Shown: positions 49,983 through 60,210, counted from the stretch's first letter. The stretch: DNA of 64,000 nucleotides from Burkholderia cepacia GG4 (GCF_000292915.1 NC_018513.1:3100001-3164000); one strand, 5' to 3'. The notes: generated by a model not told the origin, from the letters alone. Program-made: numbers and translations.

Positions 49983-51182
49983 ATGGAACCGCATCAAGAC
50001 AATCATCCTCCGCTGACCCGCGCCATGACGCTGCTGTTCGCCTGCGCGTGCGGGATCGTCATCGGCAACATCTATTACGCCCAGCCGCTGCTCGCGGCGA
50101 TCGCGCACAGCTTCGGCCGCCCGCCCGCCGAACTCGGCTATCTCGTCACGCTGACGCAGCTCGGCTTTGCGGCGAGCCTGCTGCTGATCGTGCCGCTCGG
50201 CGACGCGGTCAACCGCCACACGCTGATCGTGCGGCTGCTCGTGCTCAACGTCGTCGCGCTGGTGGCGGTGGCGTTCAGCACGAACTTCACGATGTTCGTC
50301 GTCGCGAACGTCGCGCTCGGCTTCGTCACCTGCTCGACGCAGCTGCTCGTGCCGTTCGCCGCGTCGCTCGCCGACGCGCGCACGCGCGGCCGCGCGGTCG
50401 GCACGGTGATGAGCGGGTTGCTGCTCGGCATCCTGCTCGCGCGCGTCGCGGCCGGTGCGATCGCCGACGGATTCGGCTGGCGCGCGGTGTACGGCGTCGC
50501 CGCGGTGATGATCCTCGCGCTGACCGGCGTGCTCGCGGTCAAGCTGCCGAAGGATCGCCGCCACGCGCGGCTCGATTACGCGGCGCTGATGAAGTCGCTC
50601 GTCGCGCTGCTGCGTGCGCAGCCGCTGATCGCGCTGCGCTCGGCCTACGGCGCGCTCGTGTTCGCGTGCTTCAGCCTGCTGTGGACCGGCCTCACGTTCC
50701 TGCTGAGCCAGCCGCCGTACGGCTATTCCGAAGGGCAGATCGGCCTGTTCGGGATCGTCGGCGCGGTGGGCGCGCTCGCGGCCACGTCGGCCGGCCGGCT
50801 CGTCGATCGCGGCCACGGCAATGCGGCGACCGGGCTGTTCGCGGCCGCGGTGCTCGCGTCGTTCGCGCTGATCGCGACCGGCGCGCATTCGCTCGTCACG
50901 CTGATCGCGGGCATCCTGCTGCTCGACGTCGGCGTGCAGGGCATGCACATCTCGAACCAGAGCGTGATCTATGCGCTCGCCGGCAACGCACGCAGCCGCG
51001 TGACAACGATCTACCTGACCAGCTACTTCATCGGCGGCGCATTCGGGTCGTTCGCGGCGAGCGTCGCGTACGGCATCGACGGCTGGCGCGGCGTGTGCAT
51101 CGCCGGTGCGGCGCTGTCCGGCGTGCTGATCGCGCTGTGGCTCGCCTCGCAGCGGGTGGGCGTGCGGCAGGTCACGCAATAA
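49983..51182 (+). CDS. MFS transporter
   Basis: 399 aa from the ATG at 49983, which lacks a strong ribosome site; an in-frame ATG at 50025 (MTLLFACACGIVIGN) is an alternative. Twelve predicted membrane helices. Motifs include GNIYYAQPLLAAIAHSFG at the start and LGDAVNRHTLIVRLL in the loop between helices 2 and 3 (motif A-like). It resembles the YnfM/arabinose-efflux-type transporters. Substrate unknown. Controlled probably by the divergent LysR gene; ends in an intrinsic terminator. Confidence 0.85.
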   Translation: MEPHQDNHPPLTRAMTLLFACACGIVIGNIYYAQPLLAAIAHSFGRPPAELGYLVTLTQLGFAASLLLIVPLGDAVNRHTLIVRLLVLNVVALVAVAFSTNFTMFVVANVALGFVTCSTQLLVPFAASLADARTRGRAVGTVMSGLLLGILLARVAAGAIADGFGWRAVYGVAAVMILALTGVLAVKLPKDRRHARLDYAALMKSLVALLRAQPLIALRSAYGALVFACFSLLWTGLTFLLSQPPYGYSEGQIGLFGIVGAVGALAATSAGRLVDRGHGNAATGLFAAAVLASFALIATGAHSLVTLIAGILLLDVGVQGMHISNQSVIYALAGNARSRVTTIYLTSYFIGGAFGSFAASVAYGIDGWRGVCIAGAALSGVLIALWLASQRVGVRQVTQ

Positions 51183-51205
51183 CCGGCTGTCGCTCCGGCC
51201 CATGA

Positions 51206-51245
51206 AAAAGGCACGCTCCGCGAACCGCGGGCGTGCCTTTTTTTT
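51206..51245 (+). terminator. terminator after the MFS gene
   Basis: AAAAAGGCACGC pairs with GCGTGCCTTTTT, with an inner CCGCG/CGCGG stem, followed by more T's. A residues on the left let it act on the minus strand too, for the convergent idonate cluster. Confidence 0.85.
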
Positions 51246-51279
51246 GCATCGACGGCGTCGTGCTATCGGCGACGCACGA

Positions 51280-52338
51280 TCACTCGCCCTCGCCCGCGAA
51301 ATCGATCAGCACCTTCATCGCGCGCTGCCGGTCGCCGGCCAGCTCGAACGCCTGGTTAGCGTCGCGCATCGGGAACACGCCCGTCACGGCCGGGCGCAGG
51401 TCGACGCGCCCCGCATTGATCAGTTGCACCGCGAGCGCGAATTCCGCATGGAAGCGGAATGATCCGCAGATCGACAGTTCCTTCGCGACCACGACGTTCT
51501 GCGGCAGGCTGACGTCGCCGCCGAGCCCGAGCTGCACGACGACGCCGCGCGGCCGCATCACGTCGAGGCCGTCGCGCAGCGCGCGCGCATTGCCGGAACA
51601 CTCGATCATCACGTCGAACGTGCCCTTGTCAGCCCCGTAGCGCGCAACCCAGCCGGTGTCGGTCGCCGCGTTGATCGTGTGGTCGGCGCCGAGCGCACGC
51701 GCCACCTCGAGCGGCGCATCGACCACGTCGGTCGCGACGATCTCCGCCGCGCCGTGCACCCGCGCCGCCGCGACCGCCAGCACGCCGATCGGCCCGCACC
51801 CCGACACGAGCACGCGCCGGCCGATCAGCGGCCCCGCGCGCGATACCGCGTGCAGCCCGACCGCGAACGGCTCGGCAAGCGCCGCGAGCGACAGCGGCAC
51901 GTGATCGGCCACCTTCACGCACTGCGCCGCGTCGCACACGAGCGCGTTGCGAAACGCGCCCTGCACGTGCGGCATGCGCATCGCGCTGCCGTAGAAGCGC
52001 ATGTCGAGGCACTGGTTCGGCAGCCCCTCGAGGCAGTAGCGGCACGCGCCGCACGGGCGGCTCGGATTGACCGCGACGCGATCGCCGACCTTCACCGACG
52101 TCACGTCCGGTGCGACCGCCGCCACCGTGCCGGCCACTTCATGGCCGAGCACCATCGGCTGCTGTAGCCGGATCGCGCCGAACCCGCCGTGCCGGAAGTA
52201 ATGCAGGTCGGAGCCGCAGATGCCGCCCATCGCGACATCGACGCGCACCTCGCCCGGGCCGATCTCGCCCGCGTCCTGCTCTTCGAGCCGCAGGTCGTTC
52301 GGCCCGTGGATCACGAGACACATGCAGCGCATACGCAT
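51280..52338 (-). CDS. L-idonate 5-dehydrogenase-like zinc alcohol dehydrogenase
   Basis: 352-aa medium-chain dehydrogenase. The start is the ATG at 52338, preceded by GAGGAGGCTGCG. Catalytic zinc ligands: GGICGSDLHYFRHGG (Cys about residue 40) and GHEVAG. The structural zinc is in PCGACRYCLEGLPNQC (about 93-108). Rossmann motif VSGCGPIGVLAV (about 176). LHYFRHGGFG is characteristic of the idonate/sorbitol group. Interconverts L-idonate and 5-ketogluconate (inferred). Last gene of a cluster with a ketogluconate-type reductase, transporter and IdnO-like SDR. Confidence 0.82.
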   Translation of the reverse strand: MRMRCMCLVIHGPNDLRLEEQDAGEIGPGEVRVDVAMGGICGSDLHYFRHGGFGAIRLQQPMVLGHEVAGTVAAVAPDVTSVKVGDRVAVNPSRPCGACRYCLEGLPNQCLDMRFYGSAMRMPHVQGAFRNALVCDAAQCVKVADHVPLSLAALAEPFAVGLHAVSRAGPLIGRRVLVSGCGPIGVLAVAAARVHGAAEIVATDVVDAPLEVARALGADHTINAATDTGWVARYGADKGTFDVMIECSGNARALRDGLDVMRPRGVVVQLGLGGDVSLPQNVVVAKELSICGSFRFHAEFALAVQLINAGRVDLRPAVTGVFPMRDANQAFELAGDRQRAMKVLIDFAGEGE

Positions 52339-52348
52339 CGCAGCCTCC

Positions 52349-53305
52349 TCAGACGACCGGCGTGAGCAGCGGTTCGCCGGCGAAGTGCGCGGCGAGGTTG
52401 TCGCGCACGAGCCAGCCCATCGCCTGGCGCGTCTCGACGGTGCCGCTCGCATGATGCGGCTGCAGCAGCACGTTCGGCAACGCGAGGAAACGCGGGTCGA
52501 TGCGCGGCTCGTTCCAGAATACGTCGAGCGCCGCACCGGCGATCGTGCCGCGTTCGAGCGCGTCGAGCAGCGCGGGCTCGTCGACGGTCGTGCCGCGCGA
52601 CACGTTCACCAGATAGCCGCGCGGGCCGAGCGCGTCGAGCACGGCCGCGTCGACGAGGTGGCGGGTCGACGCGCCGCCCGCGAGCGTGACGATCAGCACG
52701 TCGCACCAGCCGGCCAGTTCGCCCAGGCGGCCGAAGAAGCGGTGCTGGCTGTCCGCGCGCGGCGCGACGTCGAAGTAGCCGAGCTCGACGTCGAAGCCCG
52801 ACAGCCGGCGCGCGAGCGTCGAACCGATCCGGCCGAAGCCGACGATGCCGACGCGCTTGCCGTACAGGCGCGTGACGAGCGGCATGTCGCCGTCGGACCA
52901 CGCGCCGGAGCGCACGTACGCGTCGCCGGCGCCGATCCGGCGCAGCAGCGCGAGCGTGAGGCCGACGCCGAGATCGGCGACGTCGCCGGTCAGCACGTCG
53001 GGCGTATTGGTCACGCGGATGCCGCGCTCGCGTGCGGCCGCGAGATCGATCCCATCGGTGCCGACGCCGTAGCACGAGATGATCTCGAGTCGCGGCAGCG
53101 CGGCGATCAGCGTTGCATCGGCACCGAGGTCGCCGCGCGTCGCGATCGCGCGCACGCCGGCGCCGTGTTCGGCGAGGAACGCCGCGCGGTCGGCGGCCTC
53201 CCACAGCCGGTGGACGTCATAGCCGGTCGACAGCCATGCGTCGTCCCACGGCTGGTAGGGGCCCGTCATCAGCAGCTCGGGCCGCCGGGTCGATTCGTGC
53301 GCCAT
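52349..53305 (-). CDS. D-2-hydroxyacid dehydrogenase (2-ketogluconate/hydroxypyruvate reductase-like)
   Basis: 318 aa from the ATG at 53305, preceded by AGGAGCGCGCAG. NAD motif VGIVGFGRIGSTLARRL (about residues 152-168); catalytic Arg in VNVSRGTTVDEPAL (about 234), Glu in DVFWNEPR and His in LLQPHHASGTVET (about 282). Both GhrB and plant hydroxyphenylpyruvate reductases look similar. In this cluster 2-ketogluconate to gluconate is likely, but unproven. It lies 10 bases before the idonate dehydrogenase gene. Confidence 0.85.
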   Translation of the reverse strand: MAHESTRRPELLMTGPYQPWDDAWLSTGYDVHRLWEAADRAAFLAEHGAGVRAIATRGDLGADATLIAALPRLEIISCYGVGTDGIDLAAARERGIRVTNTPDVLTGDVADLGVGLTLALLRRIGAGDAYVRSGAWSDGDMPLVTRLYGKRVGIVGFGRIGSTLARRLSGFDVELGYFDVAPRADSQHRFFGRLGELAGWCDVLIVTLAGGASTRHLVDAAVLDALGPRGYLVNVSRGTTVDEPALLDALERGTIAGAALDVFWNEPRIDPRFLALPNVLLQPHHASGTVETRQAMGWLVRDNLAAHFAGEPLLTPVV

Positions 53306-53375
53306 CTGCGCGCTCCTGTCGAAAAGAGTTGGAATTCGAACGGACCGGGCCGCGTCGGCCGCCCGGCCCGTTCGT

Positions 53376-54824
53376 TCATGCATGCCGCGCCAGCGTTTCG
53401 GCGTCCGCGGCCGGCTGCTCCTGCGCGGCGTCGAGCGGATCGTCGAGATCGCGGTTCAGCGTTTCCGGCATCCGCGCGGTGGTGAACAGCGTGATCAGCG
53501 TCAGCACCACCAGGTAGGCGGCGATCGGCACCCATGCATGCACGCCCGCCGCGTGGTCGCCGCCGTGCAGCGCGATCACGGTCGCGATGATCGTTGCGCC
53601 GATCAGCGGTGCGATCCCGCCCGCGAGCACGGCCGACACTTCGCGCGAGAACGACACGCCCATGTAGCGATGGCGCGCGCCGAACAGCTCGGGCAGCAGC
53701 GCGGCCTGCGCGCCGAGCATCCCCCAGTTCGCAAAGCCCTGCGCGACCGAGATCGCGATCACGCTCGCGACCACGTTCCCCTGGCTGAAGATCCACCACA
53801 CCGGAAACGCGAGCGCGAGCTGCAGCCATGCGAACGTGCGGTACACGCGCACGCGGCCGAAGCGGTCGCTCAACCGGCCCGCCAGCGGCACCGTGCACGC
53901 GCCGACGGTCGCCGCGCACACCAGCGCGAGCGCGCCGATCGGCCCCTTCATCCCGATCACGCCGGCGAGATAGCTGACCGCGAGCGCCTGGTAGATCGAC
54001 GAGCCGCCGTTCTCGGCCATCCGCAGGCCGATGCCGATCAGCAGCGAGCGCTTCGAATGCTGAACCGCGCTCTTCAACGGATTCGCCGACAGCTGCGCGC
54101 GCTTCTCGAGCCGCACGAAGGTCGGCGACTCGTGCAGCCGGACCCGCATGTAGATCCCGACCGCGACGATCACCGCGCTGAACAGGAACGGCACGCGCCA
54201 GCCCCAGCCGTCGGTGACGCGGTCGATGTTCGCGAGCAGCAGGAAATAGACGGCCGCCGCGAGCACCGTGCCGAGCTGGATCCCGAGAAACGGCAGCGAC
54301 GCGTAGAAGCCGCGCTTGCCGGGCGGTGCGTATTCGGTCATCAGCACCGCTGCGCCGGCCTGCTCCGCGCCTGCGCCGAGGCCCTGCAGGATGCGCAGCA
54401 GCACCAGCAGCGCGGGCGCCCAGTAGCCGGCCGTTGCATAAGTCGGCAGCACGCCGATCAGCGTGCTCGCGACGCCCATCAGCAGCACGGTCGCGGTCAG
54501 CACGAACTTGCGGCCGATCCGGTCGCCGAGCACGCCGAACACGACGCCGCCGAGCGGGCGCACCGCGAAGCCGACGAAGTAGGTGCCGAAGCTCGCGATC
54601 AGCCGCATCTCGGCGGTCTGCGCGGGAAAGAACAGCGGTCCGAAGACCAGCGCCGACGCAAGCGTGTACAGCGCGAAATCGTAGTATTCGAGCGCGCTGC
54701 CGAGCGAGCAGGTCCATGCCGCGCGGTTGAGCTGCTTCGTGTCGACGCCGCGACGCTCGACCGCGTCAGCCGGCGTGCCGGGCATTGCATCGTGCCGCGC
54801 GGGCGGCGGGGAAGTGCGATCCAT
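53376..54824 (-). CDS. MHS-family (metabolite:H+ symporter) MFS transporter
   Basis: 482 aa from the ATG at 54824, preceded by GAGACAGGAGACAACG. MHS-family signature at the N-terminus: LGSALEYYDFALYTLASALV (about residues 50-69), VRPLGGVVFGVLGDRIGRK (about 98) and LRILQGLGAGAEQAGAAVLM (about 152). Twelve helices. The MHS family transports organic acids such as citrate, shikimate and ketoglutarate. Cluster context suggests a sugar acid (idonate, ketogluconate or gluconate). It lies between the hydroxyacid dehydrogenase gene (70 bases) and the IdnO-like gene (150 bases). Confidence 0.85.
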   Translation of the reverse strand: MDRTSPPPARHDAMPGTPADAVERRGVDTKQLNRAAWTCSLGSALEYYDFALYTLASALVFGPLFFPAQTAEMRLIASFGTYFVGFAVRPLGGVVFGVLGDRIGRKFVLTATVLLMGVASTLIGVLPTYATAGYWAPALLVLLRILQGLGAGAEQAGAAVLMTEYAPPGKRGFYASLPFLGIQLGTVLAAAVYFLLLANIDRVTDGWGWRVPFLFSAVIVAVGIYMRVRLHESPTFVRLEKRAQLSANPLKSAVQHSKRSLLIGIGLRMAENGGSSIYQALAVSYLAGVIGMKGPIGALALVCAATVGACTVPLAGRLSDRFGRVRVYRTFAWLQLALAFPVWWIFSQGNVVASVIAISVAQGFANWGMLGAQAALLPELFGARHRYMGVSFSREVSAVLAGGIAPLIGATIIATVIALHGGDHAAGVHAWVPIAAYLVVLTLITLFTTARMPETLNRDLDDPLDAAQEQPAADAETLARHA

Positions 54825-54974
54825 CGTTGTCTCCTGTCTCCTGCCTTCCATTCCGGAACCCGGCGCGATGCGCGCCGGGACATCGGCCCGCTCATGCGGC
54901 GGGCTCTTCTGGGAATTCGGATGCCGGCGTTAGCCGGCGCAACGGTGCTGCGCGCACGGCGCAAGCGCCGCTGC

Positions 54975-55748
54975 TCAGACGGCGCTGGTGAGCCCGCCGT
55001 CGACGAACAGCGTCTGGCCGTTCACGAAATCGGATGCGGCCGACGCGAGGAAGATCGCCGCGCCGCACAATTCGTCGACGCGCCCCCAGCGGCCGGCCGG
55101 CGTGCGCTTGCACAGCCAGTCCGAAAACGCCGCGTCATCGACCAGCGCGCGATTCAGTTCGGTCTCGAAATAGCCGGGCGCGAGGCCGTTCGCCTGGATG
55201 CCGTGGCGCGCCCAGTCGGCGCACATCCCTTTCGTCAGCATCCGCACCGCGCCCTTCGTCGCCGCATACGGCGCGATCGTCGGCCGCGCGAGCTCGCTCT
55301 GCACCGAACAGATGTTGATGATCTTGCCGCGGCCACGCGCGATCATGTGGCGCGCCACCGCCTGCGCGACGTTGAACACGCCGTCGAGATTCACGCGCAT
55401 CAGCGCGTGCCAGTCGTCCGGGTCGAATGCGTCGAGCGGCGCGCGGCGCTGGATGCCGGCGTTGTTCACGAGGATGTCGATCGCGCCGACGCGCGCCTCG
55501 AAGTCGTCGATCGCCGCGCGCACCTGCGCGTGTTCGGTGACGTCGAACACCGCGTGGTCGGCCGCGAAGCCTTCCTCGCGGAAATGGCGCGCGAGCGTCG
55601 CGGCCTTCTCCTCATTCCGATCGTTGATGACGATCGCCGCGCCGGCTTCCGCCAGCCCGCGGGCGAGCGTCAGTCCGATGCCGCGTCCGGAACCGGTAAT
55701 CAGTGCGCGGCGGCCGTCGAGGCGGAACCGTTCAAGCGCGTTGGTCAT
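54975..55748 (-). CDS. gluconate 5-dehydrogenase-like short-chain dehydrogenase (IdnO type)
   Basis: 257 aa from the ATG at 55748, preceded by GAGGAGACATCC. SDR motifs: TGSGRGIGLTLARGLAEAG (about residues 18-36), NNAGIQRRAPLDAF (about 94-107), Ser in ICSVQSE, and YAATKGAVRMLTKGM (Tyr/Lys about 160). NNAGIQRR is the hallmark of IdnO/Gno. Reduces 5-ketogluconate to gluconate, so it would hand product to GntK encoded elsewhere in this window. First gene of the cluster; divergent from a LysR gene. Confidence 0.86.
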   Translation of the reverse strand: MTNALERFRLDGRRALITGSGRGIGLTLARGLAEAGAAIVINDRNEEKAATLARHFREEGFAADHAVFDVTEHAQVRAAIDDFEARVGAIDILVNNAGIQRRAPLDAFDPDDWHALMRVNLDGVFNVAQAVARHMIARGRGKIINICSVQSELARPTIAPYAATKGAVRMLTKGMCADWARHGIQANGLAPGYFETELNRALVDDAAFSDWLCKRTPAGRWGRVDELCGAAIFLASAASDFVNGQTLFVDGGLTSAV

Positions 55749-55855
55749 GGATGTCTCCTCGTGCCAAGGGAGCCGGCTGCCCATCGCGGCCGGTCTCGCG
55801 TTGACACTATCTTCGGCTGGCGGCCGGGCCCCGCGCCAATGGTTGTTTTTGATCC

Positions 55856-55878
55856 GGTTATCATGAAATATGATTACC
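55856..55878. promoter_or_regulatory. LysR-type operator candidate between SDR and LysR genes
   Basis: GGTTATCAT-N5-ATGATTACC pairs at 8 of 9 positions. The dyad is a LysR box (TTATCAT...ATGATTA) midway between the two divergent genes, 22 bases before the regulator's start. Confidence 0.55.
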
Positions 55879-55899
55879 GCCCACGGGTGCCTACCGACC

Positions 55900-56790
55900 A
55901 TGGAACTCAAGCAATTGCGCGCCTTCGTCACGCTCGCGGAAGAACTGCATTTCGGGCGCGCCGCGCAGCGCCTGTTCATCGTGCAGCCCGCGCTGAGCAT
56001 GCAGATCAAGGCCCTCGAGGAAGAACTCGGTGCGCGCCTGTTCGAGCGCGACCGGCACAAGGTCGAACTTAGCGATACGGGGCGCGTGTTCCTGCCCGAA
56101 GCGCGAGCCACGCTGCAGCAGGCCGCGCGCGCGGAGCAGATGGCACGGCTGTCGAGCCGCGGCGAGATCGGCGCGCTGCGCATCGCGTTCGTGTCGTCGG
56201 TGCTGCCGGCGCTGCTGCCGGCCGTGCTGCGCACGATGCGCGAGCGCTATCCGCTGATCACGCTCGAACTGAAGGACCTGCCGACCCCCGACCAGATCGC
56301 CGCGCTGCGCGACCGGCGGATCGATTTCGGGATGATCCGGCTGCCGGCCGCGTATGCGGGCATCGACACGCGCGTGGTGCTCGAGGAAGGCTTCGTCGTC
56401 GCGCTGCCGCTCGACCATCCGCTCGCCGCGCACGACGCGATCGCGCCGGCCGCGTTGCGCGGCCAGCCTGCGTTCGTGCTTGCGCGCCGCTATGCGCCCG
56501 GTTTTCACGACGACATGCTGCTCGCGCTGAGCCGCGCGGGCACGACGCTCGAGATCGCGCAGGAGTTCGGGGAATTCACGACGATGCTCGCGCTCGTCGC
56601 GGCCGGCATGGGCATCGGACTGATCCCGGCGGAAGCCGCGAGCGCCCTGCCGCCGAACGTACTCGCGCGGCCGCTCGACCTGGCCGGCCACCGCACCGGC
56701 ATCGGCCTTGCATGGACCGACCTCGACAGCCCGCTGAAGCGCGCATTCGTCGACGCGGTCGAACAGGTGACCGCGCGCGCCGGACGATAA
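55900..56790 (+). CDS. LysR-family transcriptional regulator of the idonate cluster
   Basis: 296 aa; the ATG at 55900 (MELKQLRAFVTLAEELHFGR) gives the family N-terminus, although the frame opens at 55870. HTH AAQRLFIVQPALSMQIKALE (about residues 20-39) and a ligand-binding domain from about residue 90 (RIAFVSSVLPALLPAVL). Divergent from the SDR gene with an operator-like dyad between, so it likely controls the idonate/ketogluconate cluster. The stop codon TAA overlaps the T run of the gapA terminator on the other strand. Confidence 0.9.
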   Translation: MELKQLRAFVTLAEELHFGRAAQRLFIVQPALSMQIKALEEELGARLFERDRHKVELSDTGRVFLPEARATLQQAARAEQMARLSSRGEIGALRIAFVSSVLPALLPAVLRTMRERYPLITLELKDLPTPDQIAALRDRRIDFGMIRLPAAYAGIDTRVVLEEGFVVALPLDHPLAAHDAIAPAALRGQPAFVLARRYAPGFHDDMLLALSRAGTTLEIAQEFGEFTTMLALVAAGMGIGLIPAEAASALPPNVLARPLDLAGHRTGIGLAWTDLDSPLKRAFVDAVEQVTARAGR

Positions 56791-56820
56791 AAAAGCCCGG
56801 CCGGAAGACCGGGCCGGGCT
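56788..56820 (-). terminator. terminator of tkt-gapA
   Basis: AGCCCGGCC and GGCCGGGCT form a perfect 9-bp stem around a 9-base loop. Six T's on the minus strand (from 56793) overlap the stop codon of the convergent LysR gene. Confidence 0.85.
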
Positions 56821-56866
56821 CGATCGCTGCGCCGGCCGCCTCGCGGCGGCCGCGCAACGTGCGGGA

Positions 56867-57877
56867 TTACTTCGCGTTCGCGAATGCGACTGCCGTATCC
56901 AGCATGCGGTTCGAGAAACCCCACTCGTTGTCGTACCAGCTCGACACCTTGACGAGGCGGCCCGACACCTTGGTCAGCGTTGCGTCGAACGTCGACGAAG
57001 CCGGGTTGTGGTTGAAGTCGATCGACACCAGCGGTGCGTCGTTGTAGCCGAGGATGCCCTTCAGCGCGCCTTCCGATGCTTCCTTCATGATCGCGTTGAC
57101 TTCCTCGACCGTCGTGTCGCGCTTGGCGATGAACGACAGGTCGACGACCGACACGTTGATCGTCGGGACGCGGATCGCGTAGCCGTCGAGCTTGCCGTTC
57201 AGTTCCGGCAGCACCAGGCCGACAGCCGATGCAGCGCCGGTCTTCGTCGGGATCTGGCTGTGCGTGGCCGAACGCGCGCGGCGCAGGTCTTCGTGATAGA
57301 CGTCCGTCAGCACCTGGTCGTTCGTGTACGCGTGGATCGTCGTCATCAGGCCGGTTTCGAGGCCGATCTTGTCGTTCAGCGGCTTGACGAGCGGCGCGAG
57401 GCAGTTCGTCGTGCACGATGCGTTCGAGATGACGGTGTGCTCGGCCTTCAGCACGTTGTGGTTCACGCCGTAGACGATCGTTGCGTCGACGTCCTTGCCG
57501 CCCGGCGCCGAGATGATCACCTTCTTCGCACCGCCCTTCAGGTGCGCGCTCGCCTTTTCCTTCGTCGTGAAGAAGCCCGTGCATTCCATCACGACGTCGA
57601 CGCCGAGCTCGCCCCACGGCAGTTCTGCCGGGTTGCGGTTGGCCAGCACGCGGATCTTGTCGCCGTTCACGACGAGGTAGTCGCCGTCGACCGACACTTC
57701 GCCCGGGAACTTGCCGTGTGCGGTGTCGTACTGGGTCAGGTGCGCGTTGGTCTTCGCATCGCCCAGGTCGTTGATCGCGACGATCTCGAGATCGTGCTTC
57801 TTGCCGTTTTCATAGAACGCGCGCAGCGTGTTGCGGCCGATACGGCCGTAGCCGTTGATTGCGACGCGGATCGTCAT
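56867..57877 (-). CDS. gapA: glyceraldehyde-3-phosphate dehydrogenase
   Basis: 336 aa. N-terminal NAD motif [14 protein letters not shown] (about residues 7-20), catalytic [12 protein letters not shown] with Cys155, and His in the HAYTNDQ region (about 182). It uses glyceraldehyde-3-phosphate made by Eda and Tkt. It lies 87 bases after tkt; the two form the Calvin-type/pentose pairing common in proteobacteria. Confidence 0.97.
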   Translation of the reverse strand: MTIRVAINGYGRIGRNTLRAFYENGKKHDLEIVAINDLGDAKTNAHLTQYDTAHGKFPGEVSVDGDYLVVNGDKIRVLANRNPAELPWGELGVDVVMECTGFFTTKEKASAHLKGGAKKVIISAPGGKDVDATIVYGVNHNVLKAEHTVISNASCTTNCLAPLVKPLNDKIGLETGLMTTIHAYTNDQVLTDVYHEDLRRARSATHSQIPTKTGAASAVGLVLPELNGKLDGYAIRVPTINVSVVDLSFIAKRDTTVEEVNAIMKEASEGALKGILGYNDAPLVSIDFNHNPASSTFDATLTKVSGRLVKVSSWYDNEWGFSNRMLDTAVAFANAK

Positions 57878-57964
57878 GGTCTATCTCCTGATGGCTGAAA
57901 AAATTCGTTTCGTGCAGCTTCACGGTGCGACGCGCGCGAGGGGTGGCGCGCGTCGCGAATGCTT

Positions 57965-59992
57965 TTAGGCCAGCACGGCCTTCGCGGTCTCGACGACGTG
58001 CTCGACGGTGAAGCCGAAGTACTTGAACAGCACGCCGGCCGGGGCCGATTCGCCGAACGTGTCGATCCCGACGACGCCGCCTTCGAGGCCGACGTACTTG
58101 TGCCAGAACGCGGTCACGCCCGCTTCGATCGCGACGCGGCGCACGCCGTGCGGCAGCACGCGTTCGCGGTATTCGGCGTCCTGGCGGTCGAACACGTTGG
58201 TCGACGGCATCGACACGACGCGGGCCGCGATGCCCTGCTGCGCGAGCGGCTCGATGGCCTTCATCGCGAGCTCGACTTCCGAACCCGTCGCGATCAGGAT
58301 GATCTTGCGCGCGACGATTTCTTCGTCCCAGTCCTTCAGCACGTAGCCGCCCTTCTCGATGTTGGCGATCTGCGCATCGGTACGCGGGTTGAACGCGAGG
58401 TTCTGGCGGCTGAAGATCAGGCTCGACGGACGGTCGGCTGCCACCGCGTGGGTCCACGCGACGGCCGTCTCGACCGTGTCGGCCGGACGCCACACGTCGT
58501 GGTTCGGGATCAGGCGCAGGCTCGACACGTGCTCGATCGACTGGTGCGTCGGGCCGTCTTCGCCGAGGCCGATCGAATCGTGCGTGAACACGAAGATCGA
58601 CGGGACCTTCATCAGCGCCGCGACGCGCAGCGCGTTGCGGCTGTAGTCGGAGAACGTCAGGAACGTGCCGCCGAACGGCTTGTGGCCGCCGTGCAGCGCG
58701 AGGCCGTTGATCGCGGCGCTCATGCCGAATTCGCGCACGCCGTAGTTGATGTGGTTGCCGAGCAGCACGCCCGCGCCTTCCGGATTCGCGCGCACCGCCT
58801 TCGATGCCTTCCAGTTGGTCAGGTTCGAACCGGTCAGGTCGGCCGAGCCGCCGAGCAGTTCCGGCAGTGCGGCGGCGAGGCCTTCGATCGCCTGCTGCGA
58901 CGCCTTGCGGGTCGCCACCGTCTCGCCGCGCTCGTTCGCGCCGGCGATGATCGCCGCAGCCTTCTCGGCCCAGTCGGCCGGCAGCTGGTTGGCCATCCGG
59001 CGCTCGAATTCAGCGGCTTCTGCCGGGAACTTGGCGCGATAGGCCGCGAACGTCGCGTCCCATTCGGTTTCAGCGCGCTTGCCGGCTTCCTTCGCATCCC
59101 ATGCCGCGTAGACTTCCTGCGGAATCACGAACGGCTCCCAGGTCCAGCCGAGCGCCGCGCGCGTCTTCGCGATTTCTTCCGCGCCGAGCGCCGCGCCGTG
59201 CACGTCGTGGCCGCCGGCCTTGGTCGCCGCGCCCTTGCCGATCACCGTCTTGCAGCAGATCAGCGTCGGCTTGTCCGACAGCTTCGCCTTCGCGATCGCC
59301 GCGTCGACCGCGTCGACGTCATGGCCGTTCACGTTCGGGATCACGTTCCAGCCGTATGCCTCGAAGCGCTTCGGGGTGTCGTCGTGGAACCAGTTCACGA
59401 CGTCGCCGTCGATCGAGATGCCGTTGTCGTCGTACAGCGCGATCAGCTTGTTCAGCTTCAGCGTGCCCGCGAGCGAGCAGGCTTCGTGCGAGATGCCTTC
59501 CATCAGGCAGCCGTCGCCGAGGAACACGTATGTGTGGTGATCGACGATCTTCGCGCCGTCACGGTTGAACTCGTCGGCCATCAGCGCTTCGCCGAGCGCC
59601 ATGCCGACCGCGTTCGCCAGACCCTGGCCGAGCGGGCCGGTGGTCGTCTCGACGCCCGGCGTGATCCCGTATTCCGGGTGGCCCGGGGTCTTCGAGTGCA
59701 GCTGGCGGAAGTTCTTCAGCTCTTCCATCGGCAGGTCGTAGCCGGTCAGGTGCAGCAGCGAGTACAGCAGCATCGAGCCATGGCCGTTCGACAGCACGAA
59801 GCGGTCGCGGTCTGCCCAGTGCGGGTTCGTCGGGTTGTGCTTCAGGTGGCGCGACCAGAGCGCAACGCCGATTTCGGCCATGCCCATCGGCATGCCGGGG
59901 TGACCGGAGTTCGCTTGCTGGACGGCGTCCATCGCGAGCGCACGGATCGCGTTGGCCATCAGGGTGGTGGAGGCGGGAGACGAAGTCGTCAT
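57965..59992 (-). CDS. tkt: transketolase
   Basis: 675 aa from the ATG at 59992 ([18 protein letters not shown]). Thiamine diphosphate motif [18 protein letters not shown] (about residues 158-175, GDG...N type), substrate histidines in [13 protein letters not shown] (about 24-36), and the C-terminal [15 protein letters not shown] and [17 protein letters not shown] (about 458-478). Pentose-phosphate and Calvin-cycle carbon shuffling. A TAAAAT hexamer near 60136 (minus) may be its -10. Confidence 0.96.
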   Translation of the reverse strand: MTTSSPASTTLMANAIRALAMDAVQQANSGHPGMPMGMAEIGVALWSRHLKHNPTNPHWADRDRFVLSNGHGSMLLYSLLHLTGYDLPMEELKNFRQLHSKTPGHPEYGITPGVETTTGPLGQGLANAVGMALGEALMADEFNRDGAKIVDHHTYVFLGDGCLMEGISHEACSLAGTLKLNKLIALYDDNGISIDGDVVNWFHDDTPKRFEAYGWNVIPNVNGHDVDAVDAAIAKAKLSDKPTLICCKTVIGKGAATKAGGHDVHGAALGAEEIAKTRAALGWTWEPFVIPQEVYAAWDAKEAGKRAETEWDATFAAYRAKFPAEAAEFERRMANQLPADWAEKAAAIIAGANERGETVATRKASQQAIEGLAAALPELLGGSADLTGSNLTNWKASKAVRANPEGAGVLLGNHINYGVREFGMSAAINGLALHGGHKPFGGTFLTFSDYSRNALRVAALMKVPSIFVFTHDSIGLGEDGPTHQSIEHVSSLRLIPNHDVWRPADTVETAVAWTHAVAADRPSSLIFSRQNLAFNPRTDAQIANIEKGGYVLKDWDEEIVARKIILIATGSEVELAMKAIEPLAQQGIAARVVSMPSTNVFDRQDAEYRERVLPHGVRRVAIEAGVTAFWHKYVGLEGGVVGIDTFGESAPAGVLFKYFGFTVEHVVETAKAVLA

Positions 59993-60210
59993 GTCGAGTC
60001 CGGAGAACGAGTCGAGGAAACGGGGGCACGGCGGCATCCGGAAGCTCGAGCGTCAATCGTTCCCGGCGCGCGGTGCGGCGCCTGACGGACGCGAAGCGGA
60101 CGGAGCCTACGGACGGGGCTGCAAAGCTCGTCATTTTAACAGATGGGCTGACATTTCCCTTGTCGTCGCGCGGTGTTCCGGCACGCTTTTCCGCTGAACC
60201 GCACGCCTCC

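Noticed and set aside
57959..60085. 708-codon open frame on the plus strand opposite tkt
   Set aside because: It is a mirror of the transketolase gene caused by high GC; its protein is Arg/His/Val-rich with no family motifs, while the minus strand encodes an intact transketolase.
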